Below are positions 1 through 9,598 of a DNA stretch of 64,000 nucleotides, one piece after another (position 1 is the first letter of the stretch; every line of letters begins with the position of its first letter). Location: the NCBI RefSeq assembly GCF_000092065.1, contig NC_009368.1:186001-250000 (forward strand), written 5' to 3'. Source of the DNA: Ostreococcus lucimarinus CCE9901 (Eukaryota; Chlorophyta; Mamiellophyceae; Mamiellales; Bathycoccaceae). The position numbers were made by a program, and so were the translations under genes. The notes beneath the pieces are model-generated. The model ran no database searches and had not been told where the DNA came from. It saw only the letters and a list, made by a program, of their open reading frames with translations.

Positions 1-2
1 GC

Positions 3-2012
3 GCCGAGGCGCTGACGGGGAGCAGAGACGAGCGCGAACGACGCGCGTGCGAGGTCGAACGCGCGTGCGCGAGCGTGCGAGAGGCACTGAAAATCGAGCG
101 AGAGAGATTAAAGTGTGAGAAAGCGGTGTTGGGGAAAATACGAGCTGAAAAAGACGCACTGTTTGAGACGTTGACGCGCGCTCGAGCCGACGCGGCGACG
201 CTCGAAACCCGCGCGGAGACGCTTCGATGCGCAGAAACCGATGCAGAGACGTCGGTGCGACGCAACGAGCAAGAATTGAGCGAACACGTGAGTAAGAACG
301 CGAAGTTTGACGAGCAGCTGTCGACCGCGGAGAGAGGTTTAAACGATCTCAAGGCGCTCTTGGAGCGGGAATCGTTGGCGCGAGACGAAATCGCCGCCGA
401 GGGCGTGCGCCGCGAGCTCGATCGACGCGCGTGTCAGAAGTCTTTGACTCGAGCCAAGCAGACGTCGCTTCGTGAGACGCGTGCAAACGCACATCTTACG
501 TATCTCGTGAACGAAATGTTGACGAACGCACGCTCGATTGCCGACATTGTCGAGGACGTCGAAGGGACAAAGGCTGCGCTCGAACGTGAGCTCGCCACGG
601 CGGTTCGCGACACCAAGCGTACCATAGAAGAGCAAAACGCGCTCAGACTCGACGTGAACGAGCGTAGGGAAGAGTGCAAGGTAGAAATCACCAAAGGAGA
701 TTTGCTTGCGCACACCGTGACAGTCACCGTGCGCCAAGAAATAGCAGATTTAGAAGATGAGGTAAAATGTCTTCGTCGCGAGGAGGCGGCGAGAAATCGA
801 ATACAAAAGTACGTCGCCGACAGGGTCTCGCGCGCGATGAAGCGTCACCAAGGCGTGCAGCAAAACATAGCACAACTAAAATCGCTATTGCGTATCCGCG
901 ATGCGGAGATGATGGATGTGAAGTCAAATATCGACGACGCGCGAGAGCGCCGCTCGCACTTTGAACGCCTGCGAGAATTGACGACGACGCAACGCGACGC
1001 GTTCGCGACGATCGTGAGAAAATCTGGCGTCATCGCCGGAGCTACTCGAGAAAAGAATGAATGTTTACATTTGAAAACGTTCGAGCTCGAGCGTCAAGCG
1101 CAAGAGAAAGATTGGGAAGTTTCCGCGGCGCGCGGAGAGACAGATGCGAAGAAGCGCGAGAGGGATGCGCGCCGAAATCAAAACGACGCCGTCTCGCACG
1201 TCATCTTGCGCGCCAGAGCGGACATGGAGGTGAGTGAAACCGAACTCGGAAAACTACAAAACGAGCTCAAGGCCGGGAAGTGCGATCAAGAGCTTTTATT
1301 CGAGCAATCAAAGGCGCTTGTGAAATCACGTCAGGCAGTCGCCATGGAGTTGCTCGACCGAAACGACGAGTTGTGTCAACTGTGCGATCGTATCGCCACG
1401 TCCGAAGACGTCAGCCGGCAGTGCGAAGAAGAGCTCGCGCTGCGTGTACATGAATATGAAACACTACGCCGTCAAGTACACGACCTAGAGCGTTCCCTGA
1501 TCGTCGCGCGGCGAAACGTCGCCGCCATACCGCGCTACCAAGCCGAGATTTCGAGCAAGCGCTCGACGCTATACGAGATGCGCGTCTCGGCGGAGAATCT
1601 GAGTCAGCGATTGGAAGATCCGAACGAGCACACGCGGTGGCGATTAATTCATGGTCCGAAGGGTGAGCAAGAAAACGACGTTGACGTGGACGTTTTCAAC
1701 GATAAGCTTGCGAGCGTGGGATCGAGAATTCAAGATCAAGAGCGCGAGCTCGCGAGGCGTCGACTGAGATGTCAAGACATCGATCGAGAGATTGAACGTT
1801 TGCGAGCGGTCATCGCCGAAAATGCAGACGAAGCGATCGAAACTGCGTCGTCGCTCAATCGAGCGAAATCCAAGCTCTCGGCCGTCGAGCGAGCGCTCCT
1901 CGCCGCGGTGTCCGAACTCACCATGTATCGAGCGCTCACCGCCGCGCTCGCCGACGCAAAATCGCGAAACATCGCCGAGATCGATGCCTTACGCTTGAGT
2001 TTAGAGACGTAA
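3..2012 (+). CDS. Long coiled-coil protein, CCDC146/MBO2-like, 5' truncated by window edge
   Basis: The frame is open from the first bases of the window, with no stop and no convincing ATG, so the N-terminus lies upstream. About 669 codons are visible. The protein is almost wholly charged heptad-like coiled coil, rich in E, R, K and A, with no catalytic motif. Near its C-terminus a conserved-looking block reads LSQRLEDPNEHTRWRLIHG, followed by further coiled coil (from about nt 1590). That block resembles the segment I associate with CCDC146, the animal relative of Chlamydomonas MBO2, a ciliary/centriolar coiled-coil protein; this is recall, not a search. Alternatives are another SMC-like or centrosomal coiled-coil protein. 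The stop is at 2010-2012 and the next gene is convergent. Confidence 0.6.
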   Translation, partial: AEALTGSRDERERRACEVERACASVREALKIERERLKCEKAVLGKIRAEKDALFETLTRARADAATLETRAETLRCAETDAETSVRRNEQELSEHVSKNAKFDEQLSTAERGLNDLKALLERESLARDEIAAEGVRRELDRRACQKSLTRAKQTSLRETRANAHLTYLVNEMLTNARSIADIVEDVEGTKAALERELATAVRDTKRTIEEQNALRLDVNERREECKVEITKGDLLAHTVTVTVRQEIADLEDEVKCLRREEAARNRIQKYVADRVSRAMKRHQGVQQNIAQLKSLLRIRDAEMMDVKSNIDDARERRSHFERLRELTTTQRDAFATIVRKSGVIAGATREKNECLHLKTFELERQAQEKDWEVSAARGETDAKKRERDARRNQNDAVSHVILRARADMEVSETELGKLQNELKAGKCDQELLFEQSKALVKSRQAVAMELLDRNDELCQLCDRIATSEDVSRQCEEELALRVHEYETLRRQVHDLERSLIVARRNVAAIPRYQAEISSKRSTLYEMRVSAENLSQRLEDPNEHTRWRLIHGPKGEQENDVDVDVFNDKLASVGSRIQDQERELARRRLRCQDIDREIERLRAVIAENADEAIETASSLNRAKSKLSAVERALLAAVSELTMYRALTAALADAKSRNIAEIDALRLSLET

Positions 2013-2133
2013 ACGAAACGATCTTGATGACGTGAGCGATTACGACGACGACCACGACGACGCGCGCTTGGACGAACGCATTCAAGCTAAAAGAAAAGAA
2101 TTACAACCGCTGGGTCTTCGCGCGGTGCTCACC

Positions 2134-2562
2134 CTAACTCGCTAGTATTCCCAGTAGCACCAACACGCCCGCGATCGCGCTGTACTTGAGCGTCGTAAAA
2201 ATCAACGCCCACGTCACGCTTATCAGCTTCACCCCAACGACCGCGAACCACACACCGAGCAATCCAAACAAAACCCCCACCGCCGCGCCCTCGGGCGTGA
2301 GCTTGTCCCCGCCCGGCAGCTCGCTCGTCGGCATGCTGAACACGTTGGTATCCGCCTTGTATCGCTGTTGGTACTTGAACTGATCCAAAAACCACGCCGC
2401 TTCGGACATTTGCACGTCTTTCTTGCTCTTCTTCGCGCGCGCGACGACGGCGTGGCGATTTCGCTCGGACGAGGGCCGTTGAGGTTGGCGTTGGGGTTCG
2501 CACGCACCGCGAGTTCGGGACGCGGACGCGCACGCCGGCGCGCGCACGGTGCGCAACGACAT
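2134..2562 (-). CDS. Small plastid-targeted membrane protein, unknown function
   Basis: This 142-residue protein starts at an ATG (2560-2562) and ends with TAG. The first 45 residues are rich in R, S, A and P without acidic residues and end in a VVARAKK-type sequence, as expected of a chloroplast transit peptide. A soluble middle part containing AAWFLDQFKYQQRYK follows. Two closely spaced hydrophobic segments (about residues 92-112 and 117-140) make up the C-terminus. I do not recognise the family. The uninterrupted frame, the transit peptide and the hairpin-like pair of membrane segments support a real gene, probably in the thylakoid or envelope. It is convergent with the coiled-coil gene on its left. 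Confidence 0.6.
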   Translation of the reverse strand: MSLRTVRAPACASASRTRGACEPQRQPQRPSSERNRHAVVARAKKSKKDVQMSEAAWFLDQFKYQQRYKADTNVFSMPTSELPGGDKLTPEGAAVGVLFGLLGVWFAVVGVKLISVTWALIFTTLKYSAIAGVLVLLGILAS

Positions 2563-2705
2563 CTGATTGATGTCTCGGCGCGGTCGCGCGAGGCTGCGTC
2601 ACGAGTTCGAGCGAGGCGCGCACTGCGGCGAAGGCTGGGTCGCCCAGCGAGCGAGCGTCGAGAGTAACTCGAGAGTCACGAAAGCAATGAATCAATCAAA
2701 ATCAG

Positions 2706-3677
2706 CTATGTTTCCGTGGTGACGTACGTGTACACGTCTCCCGATCGCCCGAATCCTAGGGGTAGTTTTTTACCCACGATGCCCGCGTAATCGCCGACGC
2801 TCCATCGGACGCACCGCTCGTGGAGCGCGTGCGCGTGCGAACCCGGCTCGATGTTTGGATTATTCAAGAACTCGTCCACGCTCGCCCACTTCGCGCGCTC
2901 GATCTCTGTTTCCTGAATCTTAATCTCCCTCGACGCTCCATCCTTGACGCGCAGGCCGACGCAAAAGAATAAATCAGATTTGCCAAACAACCCAAAGTGG
3001 CCGTGTCGACACCCCACGACGGCGTCGAACGTCGTCTCGATCCCAGTCTCCTCCAACACTTCCCGCACCGCCGCGTCGGGAATGTCCTCCCCAGCCTCCA
3101 ACAACCCCGTCGGCATCTTCCACAGATCTCTCCCGCTCGCCGGACCTCGTCGTTCCTGCACGAGGAGCACCTTTTCGTTTTCGCCGTCGTACACAAACGC
3201 CCCGACGCCAACCTGATGCGACGCATTATTCGGTATCGTCGACGCCTCATCGCTCGGCAACCACGTCGTCATCATCACATACGTTCTTTCGGCGTGATGA
3301 AACTCAAATCCGCGCTCCTTCGCCACCGGAACCAACCGCGCGTCGTCGAGCGCGAGCTTCAGCCACACCCCTCGCGCGCCGCTCGCGCGCCACGTCGCCA
3401 ACCACCCTCCCAGCGTCGCGTCGAACGCCTCCGGCGTGCGCGCCGCCCTCACGAACGCATCGTGCGCGTTATCGACGATGATCCCACCGTATCGATCGAT
3501 CGTCCACGGCGCGTTCGTCGCCGTCGCCATCGACGTCCCCGCGGTCGCCGTCGTCGTCGTCGTCGCGTCGCGTCGTCGCGTCGCCTCGCGCGTCGCGCCG
3601 TGGCGCGTCGTTTTTCGCACCGTCGCTCGAGCGCGTCGTCGCGCGCACGCGACGAGCGTCCTCGCGAGCGTCGACAT
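2706..3677 (-). CDS. Nudix hydrolase, plant NUDT2/6/8-like
   Basis: The predicted enzyme hydrolyses nucleoside diphosphates linked to another moiety, such as ADP-ribose, NADH or CoA derivatives. The Nudix box is complete: G-x5-E-x7-REVLEETGI, within GLLEAGEDIPDAAVREVLEE. A pre-Nudix domain of about 90 residues precedes it (WLATWRASGARGVWLKLAL, then AKERGFEFHHAE), the arrangement seen in the plant NUDT2/5/6/7/8 and animal NUDT6 group. The chosen ATG at 3677 leaves an Arg/Thr-rich leader of about 50 residues that could be an organelle transit peptide. A longer frame reaches 3803 but overlaps the likely promoter. The gene is divergent from RPA1, whose ATG is 267 bp away. Substrate cannot be told from the sequence. 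Confidence 0.85.
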   Translation of the reverse strand: MSTLARTLVACARRRARATVRKTTRHGATREATRRRDATTTTTATAGTSMATATNAPWTIDRYGGIIVDNAHDAFVRAARTPEAFDATLGGWLATWRASGARGVWLKLALDDARLVPVAKERGFEFHHAERTYVMMTTWLPSDEASTIPNNASHQVGVGAFVYDGENEKVLLVQERRGPASGRDLWKMPTGLLEAGEDIPDAAVREVLEETGIETTFDAVVGCRHGHFGLFGKSDLFFCVGLRVKDGASREIKIQETEIERAKWASVDEFLNNPNIEPGSHAHALHERCVRWSVGDYAGIVGKKLPLGFGRSGDVYTYVTTET

Positions 3678-3944
3678 GCGCGGCGCCGCGCGACCGCGCG
3701 CCGCGCGCGCGTCCGCGCGCCCACACACGCGGGTGTCGCCCCGCCACATCCCGGCACCCATATACATACCATCAAACACACCCAAAGTACGCATACAAAC
3801 CACATACGAAATACCACGCGAAATCCATCATTAAAATCAGGCACCCCCCGCCGCGCCCCATCGCGCGACAGGCGCGTCGATTTCGAAATCCCGCGTCGCC
3901 CGCGCGCCACTCCGCGACGCCGCGCGCGCCCGAGCGCACGCGCG

Positions 3945-6637
3945 ATGCCGCCCGCGCTGACGCCGAACGCGATATCCAATATTCTCGAACAGACCCACGG
4001 ATCGCAGGACTTCAAACCCATCGTCCAAGTGTTCGATCTGAAGGAATTGAAAACCAAACCCGACGCCGACGACGCCGCGAAGCGATTCCGCGTCCTCGCG
4101 TCCGACGGTGGATTCGCGGCGCAGGGATTGTTCGGGGCGGAGTTGAACGCGATGTGCGAGCGAGGGGAAATTACGAAATTCACGGTGCTGCGGTTGAGAG
4201 AGTACATCGTGAACGATCTGAACGGGAGACGGTGCGTGCGCGAGATGGGTTGGGATGGGCGGCGCGGCGCGGCGCGGCGCGGCGCGAGGGGCGAGACGAG
4301 ACGCGCGAGGATGGAGACGCGCGATCGAGGGATCGCGATGATCTTGGATGGAAGCGAGGAAGGCGGCGCGATGCGCGAGGGGGGTGACTGACGATCGTGC
4401 GAACGGACGAATGGTTTGAACGTAGGATTTTGATCGTCATGGACGCCGAGGTGATGGATCGGTACGACGCCGTCATCGGACAGCCGCGGGTGTGGCAGCC
4501 GGGGACTGGGACGAACGCGTCGACGGGGATGAACGCGGGGGGGATGCAACAGCAAAGAAACGCGTACGGAGGAGCGCCGGCGGCGCAGGTGGAAGGCTAC
4601 GGGTCGGGTGGAGGGAACGGCGCGAATCTGGCGACGGAACCGCCGCGCGCGAGCGGTGGCGGGTACGGTGGCGGCGCGCCGGCGGCGCAGGGGCAGTATC
4701 GTCGAGATGGTGGCGCGGTGGCGCGCAATGAGCAGCCGAGGTCCATCACGCCGATCCATGCGTTGAACCCGTACCAGAACCGTTGGACTATTCGCGCGCG
4801 AATCACGACTCCGTTGGAGTTGCGCTCGTATTCGAATGCGAAAGGCGAAGGTAAGGTGCTCGGCTTTCAAGTGCTCGATGCCGACGGAACGGAGATCAAG
4901 TGCGTGTGCTTTAACGACACCGCCGTGCGCCTCGCGGGGGAGTTACGTCAAGGCTTGGTGTACGAAATTTCCAAGGGAGCAATCGTCACGCCGCGCGACC
5001 CGCGGTACGCGATTTATCAGTACGAAATTAAGTTGGATAACCACGCGACGTTCGTGCCGTGTCCAGACGCCGAACGCGACATCAAGAAGATGGTATACAA
5101 GTTCAAGAAGCTTTCTGAACTCGACGCGCTCAACGCCGGAGATATGGTGGATGTCATTGGCATCGCATACTCTGTGGGTGATTTGACGACGATCATGAAG
5201 CGCGACGGTTCCGAAACTTCGAAGCGTTCTGTGATGATTCGCGACGACTCGGACACATCCATCGAGTTCACGCTTTGGGATCCGCACTCAGTCGAGATTG
5301 GCGGGCAAATCGAAAGCTTGATCGCTAGCGGCGAAAAACCCGTCATCGCGGTGAAGAGCTCTCGATTGGGCGAGTTCCAAGGCAAGAACATGGGCACCGT
5401 GAGCAGCACGATGGTAGAAATAAATCCCGACAGTTCCGAGGCGACGCGCATGCGCGTTTGGTTTGATCAAGGCGGCGCCGATAAAACTTTCAACTCCTTG
5501 AGCGGTTCTGGCGGTGGCGGCGGCAAAGGCAGTGGTGAATTGCTCTCGTTCTCGACTGTGAAAGAGATCGGTGAAGAACTCGTGGCTAAAAATGAGGGCG
5601 TGGCGTACCTGAGTTGCTGCGGTATCATAAAGCACATCAAACTCGGCGCGGAAGGTAACTTCTATCCCGCGTGTCCGTTGCTTAATGGTGAACGCACGTG
5701 CCAAAAGAAGCTGCGTAAAGATGACTCGACTGGTGAATGGAAGTGCGAACGTCACGCCGGTGAAAAAATCGAAGCCGCGGATTGGCGTTACATGTTTAGC
5801 ATGGTTTGCATGGATCACAGCGATGAGTATTGGGTGAGCGTTTTCGGTGACAAGGGTGACAAGATTTTCGGGATAAGCGCCGCTGAAATGAAGGAAATCT
5901 ACGACCGTGAACCGGAGCGATACGAAAACATGATCAGTGACGCACTGTTCAACGATTACTCTCTACGCGTTAAGGTCGCCGTTGACAACTACACCGACGT
6001 ACCCCGCGCCAAGGGCAGCTTGGTTGAAATCGAGCGCGTCAACTACGTAGACATGAGCAAGAAGTTGATCGGCAAGATTGCAAAGCTTCACGCTGGCGAA
6101 GAACCCGAAGTGTACGTGCCGCCTACGAAGAAGCGTGCTTCCGATGTCGGTTACGGGCAGGAGAACAAGATGCCGGCGTTCAACGGCGGTTGGAACCAAG
6201 CGGGTGGGCAAGCCAACGGTGGTGGCGCGAGTGCCGCGAACGCCGCGAACGCAACTTGCTACAAGTGCGGTCAGACCGGTCATTTTGCGGCAGCCTGCCC
6301 GAGCGGTGGCGGCGGCGGCGGCGGTGCGTCGTACAACCAATTCAATGGCAACGGCGGCGGTGGCGGCTTCAACAACAACGCTCCGAAGAAGGGCGCTTGC
6401 CACAAGTGCGGCGGAGAGGGACACTGGGCGCGCGACTGTCCGAACGCGGCCTACATGGGCAACGGCAACGGCGGTAATCAACCGGTGCACAACGGCAACG
6501 GCTACGGTGGTGGCGGCTACGGTGGCGGCGGCGGCGGCTACGGTGGCGGCGGCGGCGGCTACGGCGGCGGCGGCGGCGGCTACGGCGGCGGCGGCGGCGG
6601 TTACGGCGGTGGTGGCTACGGCGGCGGTGGTTTTTAA
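3945..6637 (+). CDS. RPA1: Replication protein A large subunit, plant-type with CCHC knuckles
   Basis: RPA1 is the large subunit of the single-stranded DNA binding complex for replication and repair. Two exons are inferred, 3945-4231 and 4426-6637. The 194-nt intron has donor GTGCGT, an ACTGAC branch site and acceptor TAG, and joining restores NDLNGRRILIVMDAEV, a typical RPA1 junction. The product is about 832 residues. In order it has the N-terminal OB domain (1-110), DBD-A from about residue 210 (NPYQNRWTIRARI), DBD-B, and DBD-C with a zinc ribbon near 495-545. Two CCHC zinc knuckles follow (CYKCGQTGHFAAAC near 707, CHKCGGEGHWARDC near 754), then a Gly/Tyr repeat tail. The knuckles match the RPA1C/E type of land plants. 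The last zinc-ribbon ligand reads His (WKCERH) where Cys is usual. Confidence 0.93.
6505..6633 (+). repeat. GGC/TAC codon repeat encoding the Gly-Tyr tail of RPA1
   Basis: A low-complexity in-frame tract with units of the form GGYGGGG makes up the last 40 or so residues of RPA1. The third-base pattern is nearly uniform, so recent expansion by slippage is likely and length may vary between strains. Such Gly/aromatic tails are common in RNA-binding proteins and are often disordered. Confidence 0.85.
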
Positions 6638-6723
6638 AATCAGATCACGAACAAACGCACGAACGCACGAATAGATGACACGCGCATGTAACATGAACGA
6701 ACGAATACAACAAATTACAAACA

Positions 6724-8790
6724 CTATTCGTCGACGAGCGGAAGCGCGTCTCTCGAACGGATGGCTGGAAGCATAGCCGGAATCAAGTTCAGGTAATCTT
6801 CCAACAGTCCTGTCGTGGTGATGAACTGCCACGTGAAGAAGGCCATGACGAGTGATACGAAAAGCGTGGCGACGAAAGCGCGCTCGCGGAAACCCGAACG
6901 CCGGATCATAGCGATCGTCGTTGCCATGACGGGATGAATCGTCATTCTGAAGTAGAACATCGGATAGAAAACGACGAGCGCGACGGAGTACACGGCCAAG
7001 TGTCTCAAGTACTGACGACGCTGTGACCCAGACATTTGCTGCCACGTAAGACCTCGCCACGAGCCCGCTAAAGCTCGTCGCGGCGGTCTTGGAACGAAAG
7101 GTTCATGCTTGCACTTGACGCAGTGACACTTACCACCCACGATGCAACGAGGCAAGATGTGGGGCGAAAACTTTTCATGCAGCTTTTCGATGCCATCGTC
7201 GTCCGCTTGGTAAATCAAAATGCGTCCCTTTGTGCTACTACTCACGACCTCGAGTAATATTTGCAACGCACGTCTCATGAGCCACCACACATTGATGCAA
7301 TGCACCTCGCACGCCAGCTCCGGGTAGTTGGCGTCGAGCGTCACGAGAGTCGTGGCGACGAGGGAAATCGGAAGCGAAGTCAAATCGATACCCGAGCAAT
7401 CGACGAGCGCCACCAAACGACCTCGCATGACACCATTTGACTTCTTCAACCGCATCCACTCCTGCTCGGCGTGCGTCATCACCGCGGCAACGACTTCGTC
7501 CAAGCCTTCCATGCCCACTGCGTCCATGGCGGCTCGAAGTCTCAGCACGAGTTGATAACCGCCGCTCCAGCTTTGCTTCGGACCGTGAATGTATACCACG
7601 TTCTCAAACTGCTTCAGCTTGGCGTCGGTCAAGAACTCATACCTTCTGCGCCATTGCAACGATCGTTCCACGGCTTGCGCCGCGGCGGACGTGTGCTTCC
7701 ACTGTAACAAGAAAGCCGCGAGTTGGGTGTCGGTGAACTTGGCTCTCGCGGTCGGCGAGAGTTTATTTTTCAAAGCGTGAATCTCGTATTCGCGGGGAAT
7801 TAACAGTGCGTTCCCGTATCCAGTATCTGTCGCCACCACACCAGTGTACACGGCGGCTGGCAGTCGTTGTAATCTATTCATTCCGCCCTTGACCCAACCG
7901 ACGGGGCGCAGCAGCGCGTGCCTTTGCCTATGGCTTTCGGCGTACTCTCTCGATTGATTGATGCTCTCGTCGTCGCTCTCTTCATCGCTACCTATGTCTT
8001 CGTCACTGGCGTACTCTCCGTTCGTCCCCGTTCCCGATCCACGTCGACGCCTTCGTCTGTTCCTAGCCCCCGTGAATCGCGCGATGGTGCTCAGCTGTCC
8101 CTCCGCGTGCCGCATCGCGTACAGCACGTCCCTCGGCAACGTCTCCTCCAAAACCTCCCACGCCTCGTTCACCGCCGCCCTATACGAACTCACCTCATTC
8201 TTCACCTTATTCTTCGCCAACAACTTCCCCAACCGCTTCGCGTGTCGCTGCAGCTTTATCCGCACCGCCGGAATCTTGCACACGCGCGCCGCCATTTTCG
8301 CAAACTTCCGCACGAAACATTTATACGGCGCCGACGCCGCGACGAGCAGCGCCACGCGTCCCGTGATCGTCGGCAGCGGCTTACTCGACGCCAGCCCCTT
8401 CGTCATCGTCGCCAACGCCTTGACGACGAGCGTTTCGATCCTTCGTCTTCGCGTCCCGACCGCGTTCGCCTTTAAAAATCCCAACGTTCGTCGTCCGCGG
8501 TGGTTGACGCGATACATCTCTCCCGCGCACACGCACGCCGCGACCAGCGGGCCGCGTCGTCGTCGGGCTTTGCGCAGCCAGACGACTCGCGCGGCGTAGC
8601 TCGCGAACTGCGCCGTGGGCGTCGTCGCGCGGTACAATTCGCGCGCGACCGCCGCCGTGGACGCCGTCGCGAGCGCGACGGCACCGCGACCGAGCGGGCG
8701 CGTCGTCGCGCGCGCGACGACGCGAACGGCGACCTCAGCGGTAGCACCATCGTCCGCGCGCGTCGACGACGCGCCGGACGACGGCGTCAT
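6724..8790 (-). CDS. CRAL-TRIO (SEC14-like) protein with C-terminal membrane segments
   Basis: A 688-residue protein. The lipid-binding CRAL-TRIO domain occupies about residues 400-570; the diagnostic strand and helix LVALVDCSGIDL followed by LDANYPELACEVHCINVWW carries the NYPE motif of SEC14 proteins. A CRAL-TRIO-N-like helical stretch precedes it (FTDTQLAAFLLQWKHT). The N-terminal 250 residues are basic and helical, and an acidic-serine linker (SDEDIGSDEESDDE) separates the halves. Two hydrophobic segments near residues 590-615 and 640-662 suggest membrane anchoring, which is unusual for soluble SEC14 proteins. A short Cys/His cluster (CHCVKCKH) lies just before the first. It is expected to bind or transfer a phosphoinositide or other lipid. 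It is convergent with RPA1, 86 bp apart. Confidence 0.8.
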   Translation of the reverse strand: MTPSSGASSTRADDGATAEVAVRVVARATTRPLGRGAVALATASTAAVARELYRATTPTAQFASYAARVVWLRKARRRRGPLVAACVCAGEMYRVNHRGRRTLGFLKANAVGTRRRRIETLVVKALATMTKGLASSKPLPTITGRVALLVAASAPYKCFVRKFAKMAARVCKIPAVRIKLQRHAKRLGKLLAKNKVKNEVSSYRAAVNEAWEVLEETLPRDVLYAMRHAEGQLSTIARFTGARNRRRRRRGSGTGTNGEYASDEDIGSDEESDDESINQSREYAESHRQRHALLRPVGWVKGGMNRLQRLPAAVYTGVVATDTGYGNALLIPREYEIHALKNKLSPTARAKFTDTQLAAFLLQWKHTSAAAQAVERSLQWRRRYEFLTDAKLKQFENVVYIHGPKQSWSGGYQLVLRLRAAMDAVGMEGLDEVVAAVMTHAEQEWMRLKKSNGVMRGRLVALVDCSGIDLTSLPISLVATTLVTLDANYPELACEVHCINVWWLMRRALQILLEVVSSSTKGRILIYQADDDGIEKLHEKFSPHILPRCIVGGKCHCVKCKHEPFVPRPPRRALAGSWRGLTWQQMSGSQRRQYLRHLAVYSVALVVFYPMFYFRMTIHPVMATTIAMIRRSGFRERAFVATLFVSLVMAFFTWQFITTTGLLEDYLNLIPAMLPAIRSRDALPLVDE

Positions 8791-8937
8791 GACGCGCGTC
8801 GACGACTGACGCGGCGCGCGCCGAACGCGCCGCGCGGCGACGCCGCGAGCGACGAACGACGCGCCGCGAGATCACGCGAAACGACGCCGCGATAACGCTA
8901 CGACGAATACATCGAATAAATAGACGCGCCTACGAAT

Positions 8938-9493
8938 CTACGAATCGCGATCGCCGCTCGAATCGCGATCGCCCGCCTCGAGCGCGCCCGTCAACATCGC
9001 GCGCCGAAGCGTCAAGTTATCCTCGCGCGTCCGGTCGATCGCCTCAGCCTTCATCCAATCGTAATCGAATCCCTCGGCATCGCACGCCAGCACTTTTCTC
9101 GTCTCGATGATTCGCACGGCGACGAGTCGGTAATCCAGCTCTTCGTGCGCCATGAGTTCCGCCAACCACGCGCTCGCGTCGGCGCGCAGCGGCTTGGCGT
9201 GCAGGTAATCGATCCAGTTTCGGCGCCATCGGCGAGCGGTGTCGCGTCCCTGACATCTGGTCCAGGACGACGCGGACGGCGGACATGGTGAGGAGGTCGG
9301 CGAGCGCCTTGGCGGCCTTTCGCGGCGGCGTGAGACCGTCGAAGTCGACGGTGGCGAAGAAGTCCGCGCCGAGGGCGTCGTCGTCGTCGGCGGCGGCGCG
9401 CGCGCGAGGCGAGGCGCGCGCGCGCGCGCGAGCGCGCGCGACGCGACCGGACGTGGACGCAGCGGCGGCGCTCGCGGCGGCGCTCGCGCGCAT
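8938..9493 (-). CDS. RbcX: RbcX-II Rubisco assembly chaperone, frame broken near 9253
   Basis: RbcX dimers clamp the C-terminus of the Rubisco large subunit during assembly in the chloroplast. The ATG at 9493 opens an Ala/Arg-rich transit peptide, then the RbcX helix PRKAAKALADLLTMSAVRVV. After VLDQM the matching sequence continues in another frame: RRWRRNWIDYLHAKPL, then DYRLVAVRIIETRK and FDYDWMKAEAIDRT, ending at 8938. These blocks follow the order and spacing of plant RbcX2, including the Phe-aromatic-Asp/Glu-Trp-Asp/x-x-Met-Lys segment typical of type II. No GT-AG intron with the local branch signal fits. Ignoring the base at 9253 would join both halves as DQMQGRDTARRW, so a one-base insertion or sequencing error is the simplest reading. 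A real pseudogene is possible. Confidence 0.82.
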
Positions 9494-9598
9494 GACGGCG
9501 CGGCGCGCGCGGGTGTGAGGAGGACGCGCGGTCGACGCGCGCGAGCGGGACGCGAGGGGCGTCGGTTGACGTCGGTTCAGCGCGAAAGGTGCGTCGAT

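Noticed and set aside
3449-4870. Long antisense frame (473 codons) across the Nudix/RPA1 region
   Set aside because: Arg/Ser-rich translation with no domain; it is the mirror of RPA1 exons and GC-rich promoter sequence.
6078-7060. Ala/Val-rich frames on both strands at the RPA1 glycine tail
   Set aside because: Shadow frames of the GGC/TAC repeat.
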